Shown here in pieces: positions 25,326-33,887 of a stretch of DNA of 64,000 nucleotides; the first letter of the stretch is position 1, and every line of letters begins with the position of its first letter. The notes beneath the pieces were generated by a model. The model ran no database searches, was not told the DNA's origin, and was given only the letters and a program-made list of their open reading frames with translations. The DNA comes from Anaerohalosphaera lusitana (lineage in GTDB: Bacteria; Planctomycetota; Phycisphaerae; Sedimentisphaerales; Anaerohalosphaeraceae): NCBI RefSeq assembly GCF_002007645.1, contig NZ_CP019791.1:3278593-3342592 (forward strand), read 5' to 3'. Made by a program: the position numbers and the translations under genes.

Positions 25326-25841
25326 GCCTGAACAAAACTCTCCAATTCGCTTCAGGTTCGGCCCCTGTGCCCCACCCAATTTGCGTTTTGCGCAACCGTT
25401 GCGTTTAGAAATTCTTTTCTTCCGATAGGCCCATTCTCTTCCTGCAGTGACATAGCGGTGTCACTCAAGCCTGAAAAAGCGTAGCCGATCTGGGCCAGAT
25501 CGACGATTATACCAGTGTCCCGGGCAGGATGAAATAGTATCACCCGCTCTGAATGGATTCCTGCTCTGGACTCTTGCGAGGAATGGAGAAGGAGGACCGC
25601 GGTGCTGCAATAAATGTGAAAATCTCCGTGCTGGAAGCGATGACAAACTTTTCAGCAGCTTCTAAATACACAAATCCTTGCACCGCTTTGTGGGCAGAGG
25701 GTGACTCCGTGCACCCCCTGCTCCTTTTTTCGATACAGCAGTAAAACCAAACCGCTTCGAAACATGTGAGCAAAATGGGGTCTGCTCGGTCGTGTCAGTC
25801 ACATTTCAACAAATTCGATTCAACGATTCTCACGTGAGCTA
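25326..25841. other. 516-base region without a recognised gene; structured sequence
   Basis: Between murA and the yhaM-like gene I recognise no protein. Weak ORFs of 60-77 codons occur on both strands but lack convincing ribosome sites or motifs. The sequence holds several hairpins: GATCTGG/CCAGATC near 25487-25501, GTGACA/TGTCAC near 25447-25464, and the terminator-like stem at 25694-25730. The minus strand has an extended -10 box, TGGTATAAT (25507-25515), pointing left. A structured small RNA on one strand is possible. Confidence 0.4.
25694..25730 (+). terminator. Terminator-like hairpin downstream of murA
   Basis: GCAGAGGGTG (25694-25703) pairs with CACCCCCTGC (25712-25721), with one A-C mismatch and an eight-base loop. 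TCC and six T follow on the plus strand. It could end murA readthrough or a small RNA. Confidence 0.55.
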
Positions 25842-26825
25842 TTATTCGCCTAACTGATCAGCTTCGGTAACCTTTTTGCGGTAGAGTCGGGTCTGGAGGG
25901 GATTTTTCCACATGGTCCAGTCCGAGTCGCCGGGTTCGTTCTCTATCTCAGTGACAACCTGGTTCATTTTCGCATCCAGATCGTCTATTCTGCTGAGCAT
26001 GAACGCCTCCGCAGTCGCAGGCAGCTTGGGCGAACCGAAGTCATACTGGCCGTGATGCGCAAGGATCATATGCTGTATATTTGAAATTATGTCGCGGTCA
26101 ATTTCAGTTCCGTTGGCAGCGAGTTCGTCTGCTTTTTTGTCTATCATGACCACGCAATGCACAATATGGCCCACGAGCTGTCCTTCGTCCGTGTAGGAAA
26201 AGCCCATTTTATAGGAAAGTTCCCAGGTTTTCGCGATATCATGCAGAAAGATGCCCGCAAGCACTAGATCCGCCTGAACCTTGGGATAGAGGGGCAATAT
26301 CGACTTTGCAACCTTGAGCATGGTGAAGGTGTGTTCGAGAAGCCCGCCGAGATAGTCATGGTGCATGCGTGTGGCTGCCGGAGCTGTGCAGAATTCTTTC
26401 ATGAGCTTTTTATCGCTGAGAAACGCGCTGAGAAGAGCGCGAATCTGAGAATTCTTGATTTCACCCAGGATCGAATTGACCTCATTGAACATTTCAGAAA
26501 CATTTTTATCTGTCCGCGGCATGTAGTCCGCAAGGGACACTTCATCCGGATCAATCACTTCAACCTGGTTGACTATCAGTTGGATAGCGTTCTGATACAG
26601 CTCACTCTTGCCGCGGATGCGAACAAAGCCTTCTTTTGGAAGAGACTCATATATCTCCTGGGTAGCCTGCCACATTCGGCAGTTGACCTTGCCGGTCTTG
26701 TCGGAAAGGTACATCGCGATATACAGGTCCCCGCGCGAAGTATTTCGCAGTATGGGCTGGGTGACCATGTATACATCTTCTATCATCTGGCCTGGTTTGA
26801 GTTCCTTGATGAACAGGTGAGGCAT
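25842..26825 (-). CDS. yhaM: YhaM-family 3'-5' exoribonuclease (OB-fold plus HD domain)
   Basis: A 327-residue protein with an N-terminal OB-fold (about 15-95; RNA or DNA binding) and a C-terminal HD-domain hydrolase (about 150-315). The HD metal ligands are His165 (LLEHT), His195-Asp196 (LHDIAKT) and the later HMILAHHGQYD segment. This architecture is that of the YhaM nucleases, which trim RNA 3' ends. The length is typical. GGAG is five bases before the ATG. The sigma-54 activator gene lies about 200 bases downstream on the same strand; joint transcription is possible but not evident. Confidence 0.88.
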   Translation of the reverse strand: MPHLFIKELKPGQMIEDVYMVTQPILRNTSRGDLYIAMYLSDKTGKVNCRMWQATQEIYESLPKEGFVRIRGKSELYQNAIQLIVNQVEVIDPDEVSLADYMPRTDKNVSEMFNEVNSILGEIKNSQIRALLSAFLSDKKLMKEFCTAPAATRMHHDYLGGLLEHTFTMLKVAKSILPLYPKVQADLVLAGIFLHDIAKTWELSYKMGFSYTDEGQLVGHIVHCVVMIDKKADELAANGTEIDRDIISNIQHMILAHHGQYDFGSPKLPATAEAFMLSRIDDLDAKMNQVVTEIENEPGDSDWTMWKNPLQTRLYRKKVTEADQLGE

Positions 26826-27041
26826 TATTGCTCCATTTTTTGAGTTTCAGCGATAATTATTGAAAAAGCTGTACACTCTACCCGGTGAATGATACGAGCG
26901 GGAAATTAGATGTCAGCAATTCGAACGGGCTCATTATAACAAGCGCAAACTAAAACTCAAAAACGAAATGCACGACTCTACCAATTCACATCTTATGGCT
27001 GAATAGTTGGACAGAAGTTCAGCAGATGAGCGCCGGTATAC

Positions 27042-28571
27042 TCAACGGCGTTTGGGGAGAATATCATATTTGCGGATTTTGTAGCCGAGTATCCGCTCAG
27101 TAACACCCAGATCCCGGGCTGCCTGCCGCTGATTTCCGTTTGTTTTCTTGAGAGCGTCGACAATCAGTTCACGCTCCTTATTTTCTATGATCTCCGGAAG
27201 TGTCAGATTTTTCTCGGCCGGCGCATTCGGTTTTACCATCTGCAGGGACGGAGGCAGGTGTTCGGATCGAATAACGTCTTCATTGCAGACCAGAACCGCC
27301 CTTTCGATACAATTCTCGAGCTCACGAATGTTGCCCGGCCAGTGATAGCTGGTGAGCATCTTTATCGCTGGAGTAGATATCCTGGAAATAGATTTATTGT
27401 TTTCAGGGGCGTACTTTTCCAGGAAATAGTCAGCGAGAAGCATGACGTCGTCCTTGCGGTCCCGAAGCGGCGGCAAATAGATAGGGAATACATTGATTCT
27501 GTAATACAGATCCTCGCGGAAGAGTCCTTCGCGAATCTCCTGTTCCAGGTCCTTGTGAGTGGCGACTACGATGCGAACGTTTGTCTTTATCGTTTCGGTT
27601 CCGCCCAGACGTTCGAATTCCTTGAACTGGATCACTCGCAGCAGCTTTACCTGCAAGTTGAGTGAAAAATCTCCAATTTCGTCCAGAAATATCGTCCCGC
27701 CATGTGCCATCTCGAAACGGCCTTTCTTCCGTTCGACAGCACCCGTAAACGCCCCCTTTTCATGGCCGAAAAGCTCACTTTCAAGAAGTGTTTCGGGCAG
27801 CGCGGTGCAGTTTACCTTAACGAACGGTTTGTCCGCACGCAGGGAGTTGTAGTGTACCGCATGGGCGACCAGGTCCTTACCCGTACCGGACTCGCCGCGG
27901 ATCAGAACTGTCGCATTGGAGTTTGCGACTTGCTCAACCAGGCGGTAGACCTGCTGCATCGCATTGGAAGTACCAACCATATTGTCAATTTTGAAGCGTG
28001 AACGAAGTTCGGAACGAAGGCGTTCGTTCTCGCTTGTAAGGCCCTTTCGCTCGGACTGGAGACGCCGATTCAGCCTGACCGCCTGTGCGATCATAGTAGA
28101 AATGACGTTGAGAAAATAAGTTTCACTTTCAAGATCGTCACCGGACTGAGATTTTTTGTCGACACTTATCGTCCCGATCGTGTTGCCCTCAAGCTTAATA
28201 GGCAGGCAGAAAAAGGCGCGTCTTTCAGTGGAAAGTTCCGGTTTCGTACGTGTTTTGTACAGGAATCGGGGGTCTTTGCGGATATCCGGCACTATAACCT
28301 CTTTGCCGGTCTGTACAACGGTTCCGGTAATACCCTCACCAGGCTTGTATGTTACTTGCTTTTTGTTTGCATCGCTTATTCCATGTGCGACTTCGATGTT
28401 GATCGTCTCTGAATCAGGGTCGAAAAGCGTAATCGTACCCCGCCTGAGCTTGAGCTGCTGATCGAGCCATTTGAGAATGGCTTTGAGAGATGATTCCAGG
28501 TCGATAGCTTCTGAGAAAACATTGGCTATCTGGCTGAGCAGTTCGATGTCTTTTGTGGCCTTTTTTGCCAT
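27042..28571 (-). CDS. GAF-domain sigma-54-dependent transcriptional activator
   Basis: A 509-residue bacterial enhancer-binding protein with NifA-like architecture. A GAF sensor domain covers about 15-165, a coiled linker about 168-192, and the AAA+ domain about 198-430. The last has Walker A GESGTGKD (226-233), the sigma-54 contact loop GAFTGA (273-278) and Walker B FLDEIG (295-300). A Fis-type helix-turn-helix occupies 465-505 ([11 protein letters not shown]). It should bind upstream elements and open sigma-54 promoters in response to a small ligand or signal. AAAGGA precedes the ATG. It is divergent from the PEP-binding protein gene; I found no consensus sigma-54 promoter in the shared intergenic region, so its targets may be elsewhere. 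Confidence 0.93.
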   Translation of the reverse strand: MAKKATKDIELLSQIANVFSEAIDLESSLKAILKWLDQQLKLRRGTITLFDPDSETINIEVAHGISDANKKQVTYKPGEGITGTVVQTGKEVIVPDIRKDPRFLYKTRTKPELSTERRAFFCLPIKLEGNTIGTISVDKKSQSGDDLESETYFLNVISTMIAQAVRLNRRLQSERKGLTSENERLRSELRSRFKIDNMVGTSNAMQQVYRLVEQVANSNATVLIRGESGTGKDLVAHAVHYNSLRADKPFVKVNCTALPETLLESELFGHEKGAFTGAVERKKGRFEMAHGGTIFLDEIGDFSLNLQVKLLRVIQFKEFERLGGTETIKTNVRIVVATHKDLEQEIREGLFREDLYYRINVFPIYLPPLRDRKDDVMLLADYFLEKYAPENNKSISRISTPAIKMLTSYHWPGNIRELENCIERAVLVCNEDVIRSEHLPPSLQMVKPNAPAEKNLTLPEIIENKERELIVDALKKTNGNQRQAARDLGVTERILGYKIRKYDILPKRR

Positions 28572-28675
28572 TTAGAAATCCTTTCAACTTGTTGAGCCCC
28601 AATCGTATAACATATTTGTCCCATAACATCAACAAAATTACATAATTGTAAGCAAAAATAAAAATAACTACATTT

Positions 28676-28704
28676 TTGACAACCCTACAGTCTACAAATA
28701 CAGT
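28676..28704 (+). promoter_or_regulatory. Candidate promoter of the PEP-binding protein gene
   Basis: TTGACA (28676-28681), 17 bases, then TACAGT (28699-28704, four of six positions). It faces the gene starting at 28891 and would give a long leader containing the 28763 palindrome. Confidence 0.45.
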
Positions 28705-28762
28705 TTTGTCATTGCTGAATGGGCGTATATTTCAATTTCATCGCAGAAAACCCATCACCGAA

Positions 28763-28779
28763 CATCACTATAAGTGATG
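28763..28779. promoter_or_regulatory. Palindrome, possible operator
   Basis: CATCACT-ATA-AGTGATG is a perfect inverted repeat with seven-base arms, sized for a dimeric helix-turn-helix regulator. It lies between the two divergent genes. It could be bound by the neighbouring activator or another protein. Confidence 0.45.
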
Positions 28780-28890
28780 CTGCTATAAGTAAGTAAAATA
28801 AGTAATTTGAGGTTTTGTCGTTCAACAAGTATCATGTCCTTGCTGCAATGTCCGGCATAAGCTTTCAAAAGGTATAAATAGAGGACAAAA

Positions 28891-31479
28891 ATGACAGGTC
28901 ATCCCAGTACAGGTTACAGCGGTTTAGACGAAATACTATGCAATTTGCAGATAGGCGACAATGTTGTATGGCAGGTGGACAGCATCGAAGACTATTCCCA
29001 TTTTGTGCGGCCCTATGTCGAAAAGGCCCTGGAGCAGGAGCGTAATGTCGTATATATGCGATTTGCCGACCATGAACCGCTGGTCAAGGACCAGGACGGG
29101 GTTGTGGTTTACGAGCTGGACGCAAACGTTGGCTTTGAGACTTTTTCGATGGCCGTACATAACATCATCACCAACGAAGGTGTTGGGTCGTTTTATGTTT
29201 TTGACTGTCTGTCAGAGCTCGTCAGCGCGTGGGCCACGGATATGATGATCGGGAACTTCTTTATGATCACATGTCCGTACCTTTTTGAGCTGGACACGAT
29301 CGCATATTTCGGCATACTCAGGAATTACCACTCCTTCAAAACAGTAGCGAGAATCCGTGAGACAACCCAGCTTCTGCTGGATGTATACCACTTCAAGGGT
29401 AATTTTTACGTTCATCCGCTCAAGGTCTGGAATCGGTATTCTCCTACCATGTTCCTGCCCCATCTGCAGGATGGCGACACATTCAGGCCGGTAACCCAGA
29501 GCATGGATGTAACGCAACTGTTTTCACACATATCCGAAAAGGGACTCGATGGAAGCAGACGCACACTGGATTACTGGGACAGACTGTTTCTGCATGCTCA
29601 GGAACTTTTGTCAGAAAGCGGTGACAAAGAAGAGATCGAACGCGCTAAGTCGCAATTGTCCAGGATAATGGTCGGACACGAGGAAAGACTTAGTCGACTG
29701 GCAGAAAAAACGTTTTCACTTAGCGATCTGATCAGCATCAATAACCGACTGATAGGCAGCGGCTTTATAGGCGGCAAGGCGGCCGGCATGCTTCTGGCGC
29801 AGAAGATATTACTTAACGATGAGAAGCTCAACTGGCAAGAAAACACCGAGCCGCATGATTCATTCTATATCGGATCGGACGTCTTTTACACTTACATAGT
29901 GGAAAACAAGTGGTGGAAGCTCTGGGTCGAGCAGAAGAGTCAGCGAGGCTATTTCAAGGCAGCGGAGAAACTGAAGCAGAAGATACTCAAGGGCAGATTC
30001 CCCAGTGAGATACGACAGCGTTTCCAGGAAATAATAGAGTATTTCGGACAGTCGCCCATTATCGTCCGATCCAGCAGTCTGCTGGAGGATTCTTTCGGCA
30101 ATGCGTTCGCGGGCAAGTATGACAGCGTCTTTCTAGTCAATCAGGGCAGTCCGGATGAGAGGTATGCAGCATTCGAAGCCGCGGTACGTGAGGTCTACGC
30201 CAGCACCATGAGCGAGGATGCACTTACTTACCGTCTGCAAAGAGGTCTCGATCAAATGGACGAACAGATGGCGCTTCTTGTTCAGCGAGTATCAGGTTCT
30301 AACCGCGGCAAATACTTCTTCCCGGATCTTGCAGGCGTGGGAGTGTCGTACAATACATTCGTATGGCAGAGCGACATGGATCCGAAGGCTGGCATGCTGC
30401 GGCTGGTGTTTGGACTTGGAACGCGAGCCGTCGATCGTGTGGAGGATGACTATCCTCGAACAATCGCCCTGGACAATCCGCTATTGCGACCTCACGAGGA
30501 CATGAAGAAAATCGCAAGGTTTTCTCAGAGAAAAGTTGATCTGCTTGACATATCAGAAAATAAGGTTGCTACCAAACGCGCAAGAGTCCTTGCGAATGAA
30601 GGCCTTGGTCTGGATATGCAGCTCGACATGGTTGCTGACCGGGATAAGAAGGCAGAGGCCAGGATGAAGTCCGCGGGAATGAAGCAGGAAAAGGCGTGGG
30701 TGCTCACTTTTGAAAAGCTGCTGTCACAGACGGATTTTGCCGAAAAGATGCAGGGGATGCTCAAGACACTGGAAGCGGCCTACAATTATCCTGTGGATGT
30801 GGAGTTCACTGCGAATTTTGCCAATGATGGGCGACTGCGAGTGAATGTGGTTCAGTGTCGACCCCTGCAGACTCGCGGTCAGAAGGCAAACGTATCGATC
30901 CCCAAAGATATCAGCGAGGAGAAGATACTGTTCAGGTCGCAAGGGTTTACGATGGGAGGCAGTATCGCCCTGCATTTGAAGAGGCTTATCTACGTGGTGC
31001 CGGATGAGTATATTAAGCTGGGCATTTCCGAAAAACACGAGGTAGCCAGGACTATCGGCAAGCTGAATAAACAGCTAAAGGACCAGGAGGATAAGCCGAC
31101 CCTGCTTATGGGACCCGGCAGGTGGGGCACCACCACGCCAAGCCTGGGCGTGCCAGTACATTTTTCTGAGATTAATCATGCCTCAGTACTTTGTGAGATG
31201 GCTTATGAGGGAGGCAATCTGATGCCAGAGCTTTCGTTTGGAACGCACTTCTTTCAGGACCTCGTAGAGGGTGACATCTTTTATGCCGCACTGTTCCCGG
31301 ACAGGGAACACGTTCACATAAACAGGGATTGGTTCAACAGCATGCCCAATCAGTTAAATGAGCTTCTGGGAGAAGAGTGTAGATTCGCTAATGTGATCAA
31401 AGCATGTGAGTTTACGGATGAGGATCTGCAGATCGTATGCGATGTGCTAACACAACGATTGGCTTGTTTTTTCACATAG
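28891..31479 (+). CDS. PEP synthase-like ATP-grasp protein with degenerate KaiC-like N-domain
   Basis: An 862-residue multidomain protein. Residues 1-200 resemble a RecA/KaiC-type domain: GYSGLDEIL (8-16) matches the usual GxxxLDxLL entry, and YVFDCLSELVSAW (102-114) looks like its Walker B strand. The segment where Walker A (GxGKT) should be lacks it, so ATP binding there seems lost. Residues about 285-660 are a PPDK/PEP-synthase N-terminal ATP-grasp domain with GGKAAGM (294-300), IVRSSSLLEDSFGNAF (391-406) and the closing CRPLQTRG. The phosphohistidine swivel domain and PEP barrel of true PEP synthases are absent. Instead about 190 unique residues follow, with GPGRWGT. GAGGA precedes the ATG. 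Function unknown; a phosphotransfer or energy-sensing role is inference. Confidence 0.75.
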   Translation: MTGHPSTGYSGLDEILCNLQIGDNVVWQVDSIEDYSHFVRPYVEKALEQERNVVYMRFADHEPLVKDQDGVVVYELDANVGFETFSMAVHNIITNEGVGSFYVFDCLSELVSAWATDMMIGNFFMITCPYLFELDTIAYFGILRNYHSFKTVARIRETTQLLLDVYHFKGNFYVHPLKVWNRYSPTMFLPHLQDGDTFRPVTQSMDVTQLFSHISEKGLDGSRRTLDYWDRLFLHAQELLSESGDKEEIERAKSQLSRIMVGHEERLSRLAEKTFSLSDLISINNRLIGSGFIGGKAAGMLLAQKILLNDEKLNWQENTEPHDSFYIGSDVFYTYIVENKWWKLWVEQKSQRGYFKAAEKLKQKILKGRFPSEIRQRFQEIIEYFGQSPIIVRSSSLLEDSFGNAFAGKYDSVFLVNQGSPDERYAAFEAAVREVYASTMSEDALTYRLQRGLDQMDEQMALLVQRVSGSNRGKYFFPDLAGVGVSYNTFVWQSDMDPKAGMLRLVFGLGTRAVDRVEDDYPRTIALDNPLLRPHEDMKKIARFSQRKVDLLDISENKVATKRARVLANEGLGLDMQLDMVADRDKKAEARMKSAGMKQEKAWVLTFEKLLSQTDFAEKMQGMLKTLEAAYNYPVDVEFTANFANDGRLRVNVVQCRPLQTRGQKANVSIPKDISEEKILFRSQGFTMGGSIALHLKRLIYVVPDEYIKLGISEKHEVARTIGKLNKQLKDQEDKPTLLMGPGRWGTTTPSLGVPVHFSEINHASVLCEMAYEGGNLMPELSFGTHFFQDLVEGDIFYAALFPDREHVHINRDWFNSMPNQLNELLGEECRFANVIKACEFTDEDLQIVCDVLTQRLACFFT

Positions 31480-31517
31480 CCGTACATCCGGGCCCAGTAA
31501 AAACCTTGTCTGCATGA

Positions 31518-32051
31518 TCAGTTAAGGTTGCGACGAAGAACGGCTGCTGTTGCTATGGTCCGCGAGACATCTCCAATATCGAGTGTTATCGACAATTGAA
31601 CGTCGCGCACTACACCGGGCTCGTCAGGTACGGTTGTCCGCTGGAAATCGACGGCTGTCACATTACGGCAGACTATGTAGTCACTGTCTGTCGTGTCATC
31701 ATTGGTAATCAGCTCAAGTGTCTGGTTATTCGAGTCGTACGCATAGGTAATATCATCGCCTGCTGAATTTACCATGCTGAGCTGCGATGTTCCTTCCGAA
31801 GTCGCCACTGCCTGAGCAGTGCGTAATTCGGTGGTCATCCGGGTCAGGGCCTGACGAGCATTGTTAACTGCTTTGTACAGATTCTCATTGGTTGTGTAGT
31901 TCTTGACCGAGGCGTCAAAAGCCAGTGCCACTGCCGTCATCAGCATTGCTGTCACGGACAGAGCAATGAGTATCTCGACCATTGTGAAGCCCGAACGAGC
32001 ACGCACGCCTGAGTGTCGTGTGTTCAATTCTCTTCTCGTTTGTTTATTCAT
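31518..32051 (-). CDS. Minor prepilin, locus A (GspJ/PilW-like)
   Basis: A 177-residue prepilin-like protein, the last gene of pilus locus A. The leader ends RSG with cleavage predicted between Gly21 and Phe22 (GFTMVEILIAL); Glu26 is the conserved position-5 glutamate. A helix with RQALTRMTTELRTAQ and a beta-rich domain follow, the usual arrangement of GspJ/PilW-type minor pilins. GGGGGA lies five bases before the ATG, and 21 bases separate it from the upstream prepilin gene. It would help start or cap the pseudopilus fibre. The finer subclass is uncertain. Confidence 0.82.
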   Translation of the reverse strand: MNKQTRRELNTRHSGVRARSGFTMVEILIALSVTAMLMTAVALAFDASVKNYTTNENLYKAVNNARQALTRMTTELRTAQAVATSEGTSQLSMVNSAGDDITYAYDSNNQTLELITNDDTTDSDYIVCRNVTAVDFQRTTVPDEPGVVRDVQLSITLDIGDVSRTIATAAVLRRNLN

Positions 32052-32072
32052 TGCTATCCCCCGCTGGCCAGG

Positions 32073-32576
32073 TTAGTAGTTGGCACGGATCCAGCTTGAA
32101 GAGGTTATCTGTTCACCGCCGAGCAGGATATTGACAGTCACTCGGACAAAATTAGTAGAATGGTCGTACTGAACGCTGGAGAAATCATTCGCACTTACGT
32201 TCCGCACTGTAACCTGCTGTGTATAGCCTGCGTAGTTTGACAGAGCGTTTCGTTTTATATCGATGGGAGGTGAAAACGATGCACCATCGAAATCGTCCAG
32301 GTCATCGTAGTCAGCGACTGAGGATTCGTAGTATTCGGGTCCAAATGTATCGTCGTCTGAATTAGGATCAGTCACTGACAGGGAAGTAGTGAGTTCGCGA
32401 ACCTCTTCAACCAGGAACTCGGCAGTAGAAAGTTCGATACCGCTTGCATTGGACTCAGTAAAGGCAGTACTGGCAGCCAGAACCGAAACCATACCAAGTG
32501 AGATTATCACCACAGCGATCAGCACCTCGAGCAACGAGAACGCCCTTCTGTTTTTTATTTTACTTCGGCGGGTCAT
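32073..32576 (-). CDS. Minor prepilin, locus A (GspI/PilV-like)
   Basis: A 167-residue prepilin-like protein. NRRAFSLLEVLIAVV shows predicted cleavage after Ala12, with Glu17 at position 5 of the mature protein. The VVIISLGMVSVLAAS core and the polar helix that follows resemble GspI/PilV. An acidic stretch near 75-95 is rich in Asp and Tyr. AAGGAG lies six bases before the ATG. The gene sits ten bases after pilC and 21 bases before a second prepilin gene. It probably forms a tip complex with that partner. Confidence 0.82.
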   Translation of the reverse strand: MTRRSKIKNRRAFSLLEVLIAVVIISLGMVSVLAASTAFTESNASGIELSTAEFLVEEVRELTTSLSVTDPNSDDDTFGPEYYESSVADYDDLDDFDGASFSPPIDIKRNALSNYAGYTQQVTVRNVSANDFSSVQYDHSTNFVRVTVNILLGGEQITSSSWIRANY

Positions 32577-32586
32577 TGTAGACTCC

Positions 32587-33762
32587 TTAACCGGTAACCA
32601 CGTTTGACATCTTGAAGATGGGCAGAATAATACTCATCGCGATGAAGCCTACGATCACACCCATTACAACGATCATGATAGGCTCTATCATAGAGGTCAC
32701 CATCTTGATAACCGTCTTGAGTTCTCGACCGTAGAATTCAGACACATCGCGAAGAACCGTGCCGAGTGAACCGGAATCTTCACCCGAACGCAGCATCTGA
32801 ACCACGCTCGAAGGCAGCAGATCGTAGCCGTCAAGACTCTGGGCAATCTTCTTACCCTGACGAACGTTCTCATGAACATCCTGCCACATGCGTTTAAAAT
32901 ATATGTTGCCGGAGATTTTCGCTGTGATGTTGAGCGTATCCAGAACAGGCACACCGGCATTTGTCAGCACGCCCATTGTGTGCAGGCCGCGCGTTATGTA
33001 GAGACTGCGGCAAAGCGTTTTCACAAGAGGCATTTTGAGCTTTACCTTGTCCCACCAAACTTTGCCCGTAGGGGTCTTTGTGAAATAATGGAAGCCGCCT
33101 ATTGCTGCAGCGATGCCGGGGAAGATCACGTACCAGTAGCCCCGCATTGTTCCGCTGATGGCCATGATGATCTTAGTAGGACCGGGCAGGTACTGTTCTT
33201 TTCCCGCGAATACCGCCAAAAACTTGGGAAGTACGAAGATCAGAAGGAAAGTCACACAGGTAACAGCCATAACACCAATGATGATAGGATACATCATGGC
33301 ACCCATCACCTGTGAACGCGTCTCTGCTTCCTGATCGAGATAGCCAGCCAGTTTCTCAAGCATAGAGCTCAGTGAGCCTGATATTTCCGCAGCAGCGACC
33401 ATGTTAATGTAAAGCTCATTAAATATGCCGTCATGCTCAGCCAACGCCTGCGAGAAGCTCTGTCCACCTTCTATGCGATTCTTGACATCCATCAGCACTT
33501 CTTTGAACTTTCTCTTTTCAGTCTGTTCAGCGATGGACTCAAGGCTTTCTTGCAGTGACATGCCTGCCTTTACCATCACAGAGAGCTGATTGGTAAAGTT
33601 CAAGATGTCCTTACGATTAGGCCCGGCCTCAATGGAAAAGCTGTTGAGCTTATCCATGGTTGTTTGAGGCTGATCTTGTGCGGCATCTGTACCTGCAGAT
33701 GAAGTACTTATCACCTGCGAAGTATCTTCCGTTTGATTTAGTGTCTGTTCAAGGGTTGCCAT
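32587..33762 (-). CDS. pilC: Type IV pilus / type II secretion platform protein, locus A
   Basis: PilC/GspF is the inner-membrane platform that couples ATPase motion to pilin insertion. The 391-residue protein has two GspF domains (about 65-190 and 265-390), each with FTNQLSVMVKAG-like or LHTMGVLTNAG-like signatures, and membrane helices near 158-185, 210-228 and 362-385. An N-terminal 60-residue Gln/Thr/Ser-rich segment precedes the first domain and is unusual for the family. GGGGGG precedes the ATG. It lies between pilT and the two minor prepilin genes of locus A. About 125 bases separate it from pilT. Confidence 0.92.
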   Translation of the reverse strand: MATLEQTLNQTEDTSQVISTSSAGTDAAQDQPQTTMDKLNSFSIEAGPNRKDILNFTNQLSVMVKAGMSLQESLESIAEQTEKRKFKEVLMDVKNRIEGGQSFSQALAEHDGIFNELYINMVAAAEISGSLSSMLEKLAGYLDQEAETRSQVMGAMMYPIIIGVMAVTCVTFLLIFVLPKFLAVFAGKEQYLPGPTKIIMAISGTMRGYWYVIFPGIAAAIGGFHYFTKTPTGKVWWDKVKLKMPLVKTLCRSLYITRGLHTMGVLTNAGVPVLDTLNITAKISGNIYFKRMWQDVHENVRQGKKIAQSLDGYDLLPSSVVQMLRSGEDSGSLGTVLRDVSEFYGRELKTVIKMVTSMIEPIMIVVMGVIVGFIAMSIILPIFKMSNVVTG

Positions 33763-33887
33763 AATACCCCCCGATAAATATTTCGATTACATATGTTTTT
33801 CTCTTTGAAGGCCATCCTGACCTCCGAAGCAGCTTAAAAGCATTTTTAAGCTATCACACTTGGCCTATTCGGCCGGTCCGGTTCTAA

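Larger units (their letters stand above)
28572..28890. other. Divergent AT-rich intergenic region
   Basis: This 319-base AT-rich region separates the sigma-54 activator from the divergent PEP-binding protein gene. It holds a sigma-70 promoter candidate at 28676-28704 and a 17-base palindrome at 28763-28779. The leader after that promoter would be about 180 bases, long enough for post-transcriptional control. No ORF is evident. Confidence 0.6.

Noticed and set aside
25540-25773. Open frame of 77 codons on the minus strand after murA
   Set aside because: No ribosome site, no motif, and it overlaps the terminator-like hairpin; treated as part of a non-coding region.
28571-28890. Sigma-54 promoter for the gene divergent from the sigma-54 activator
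   Set aside because: No sequence with the GG and GC elements at the fixed spacing was found on either strand.
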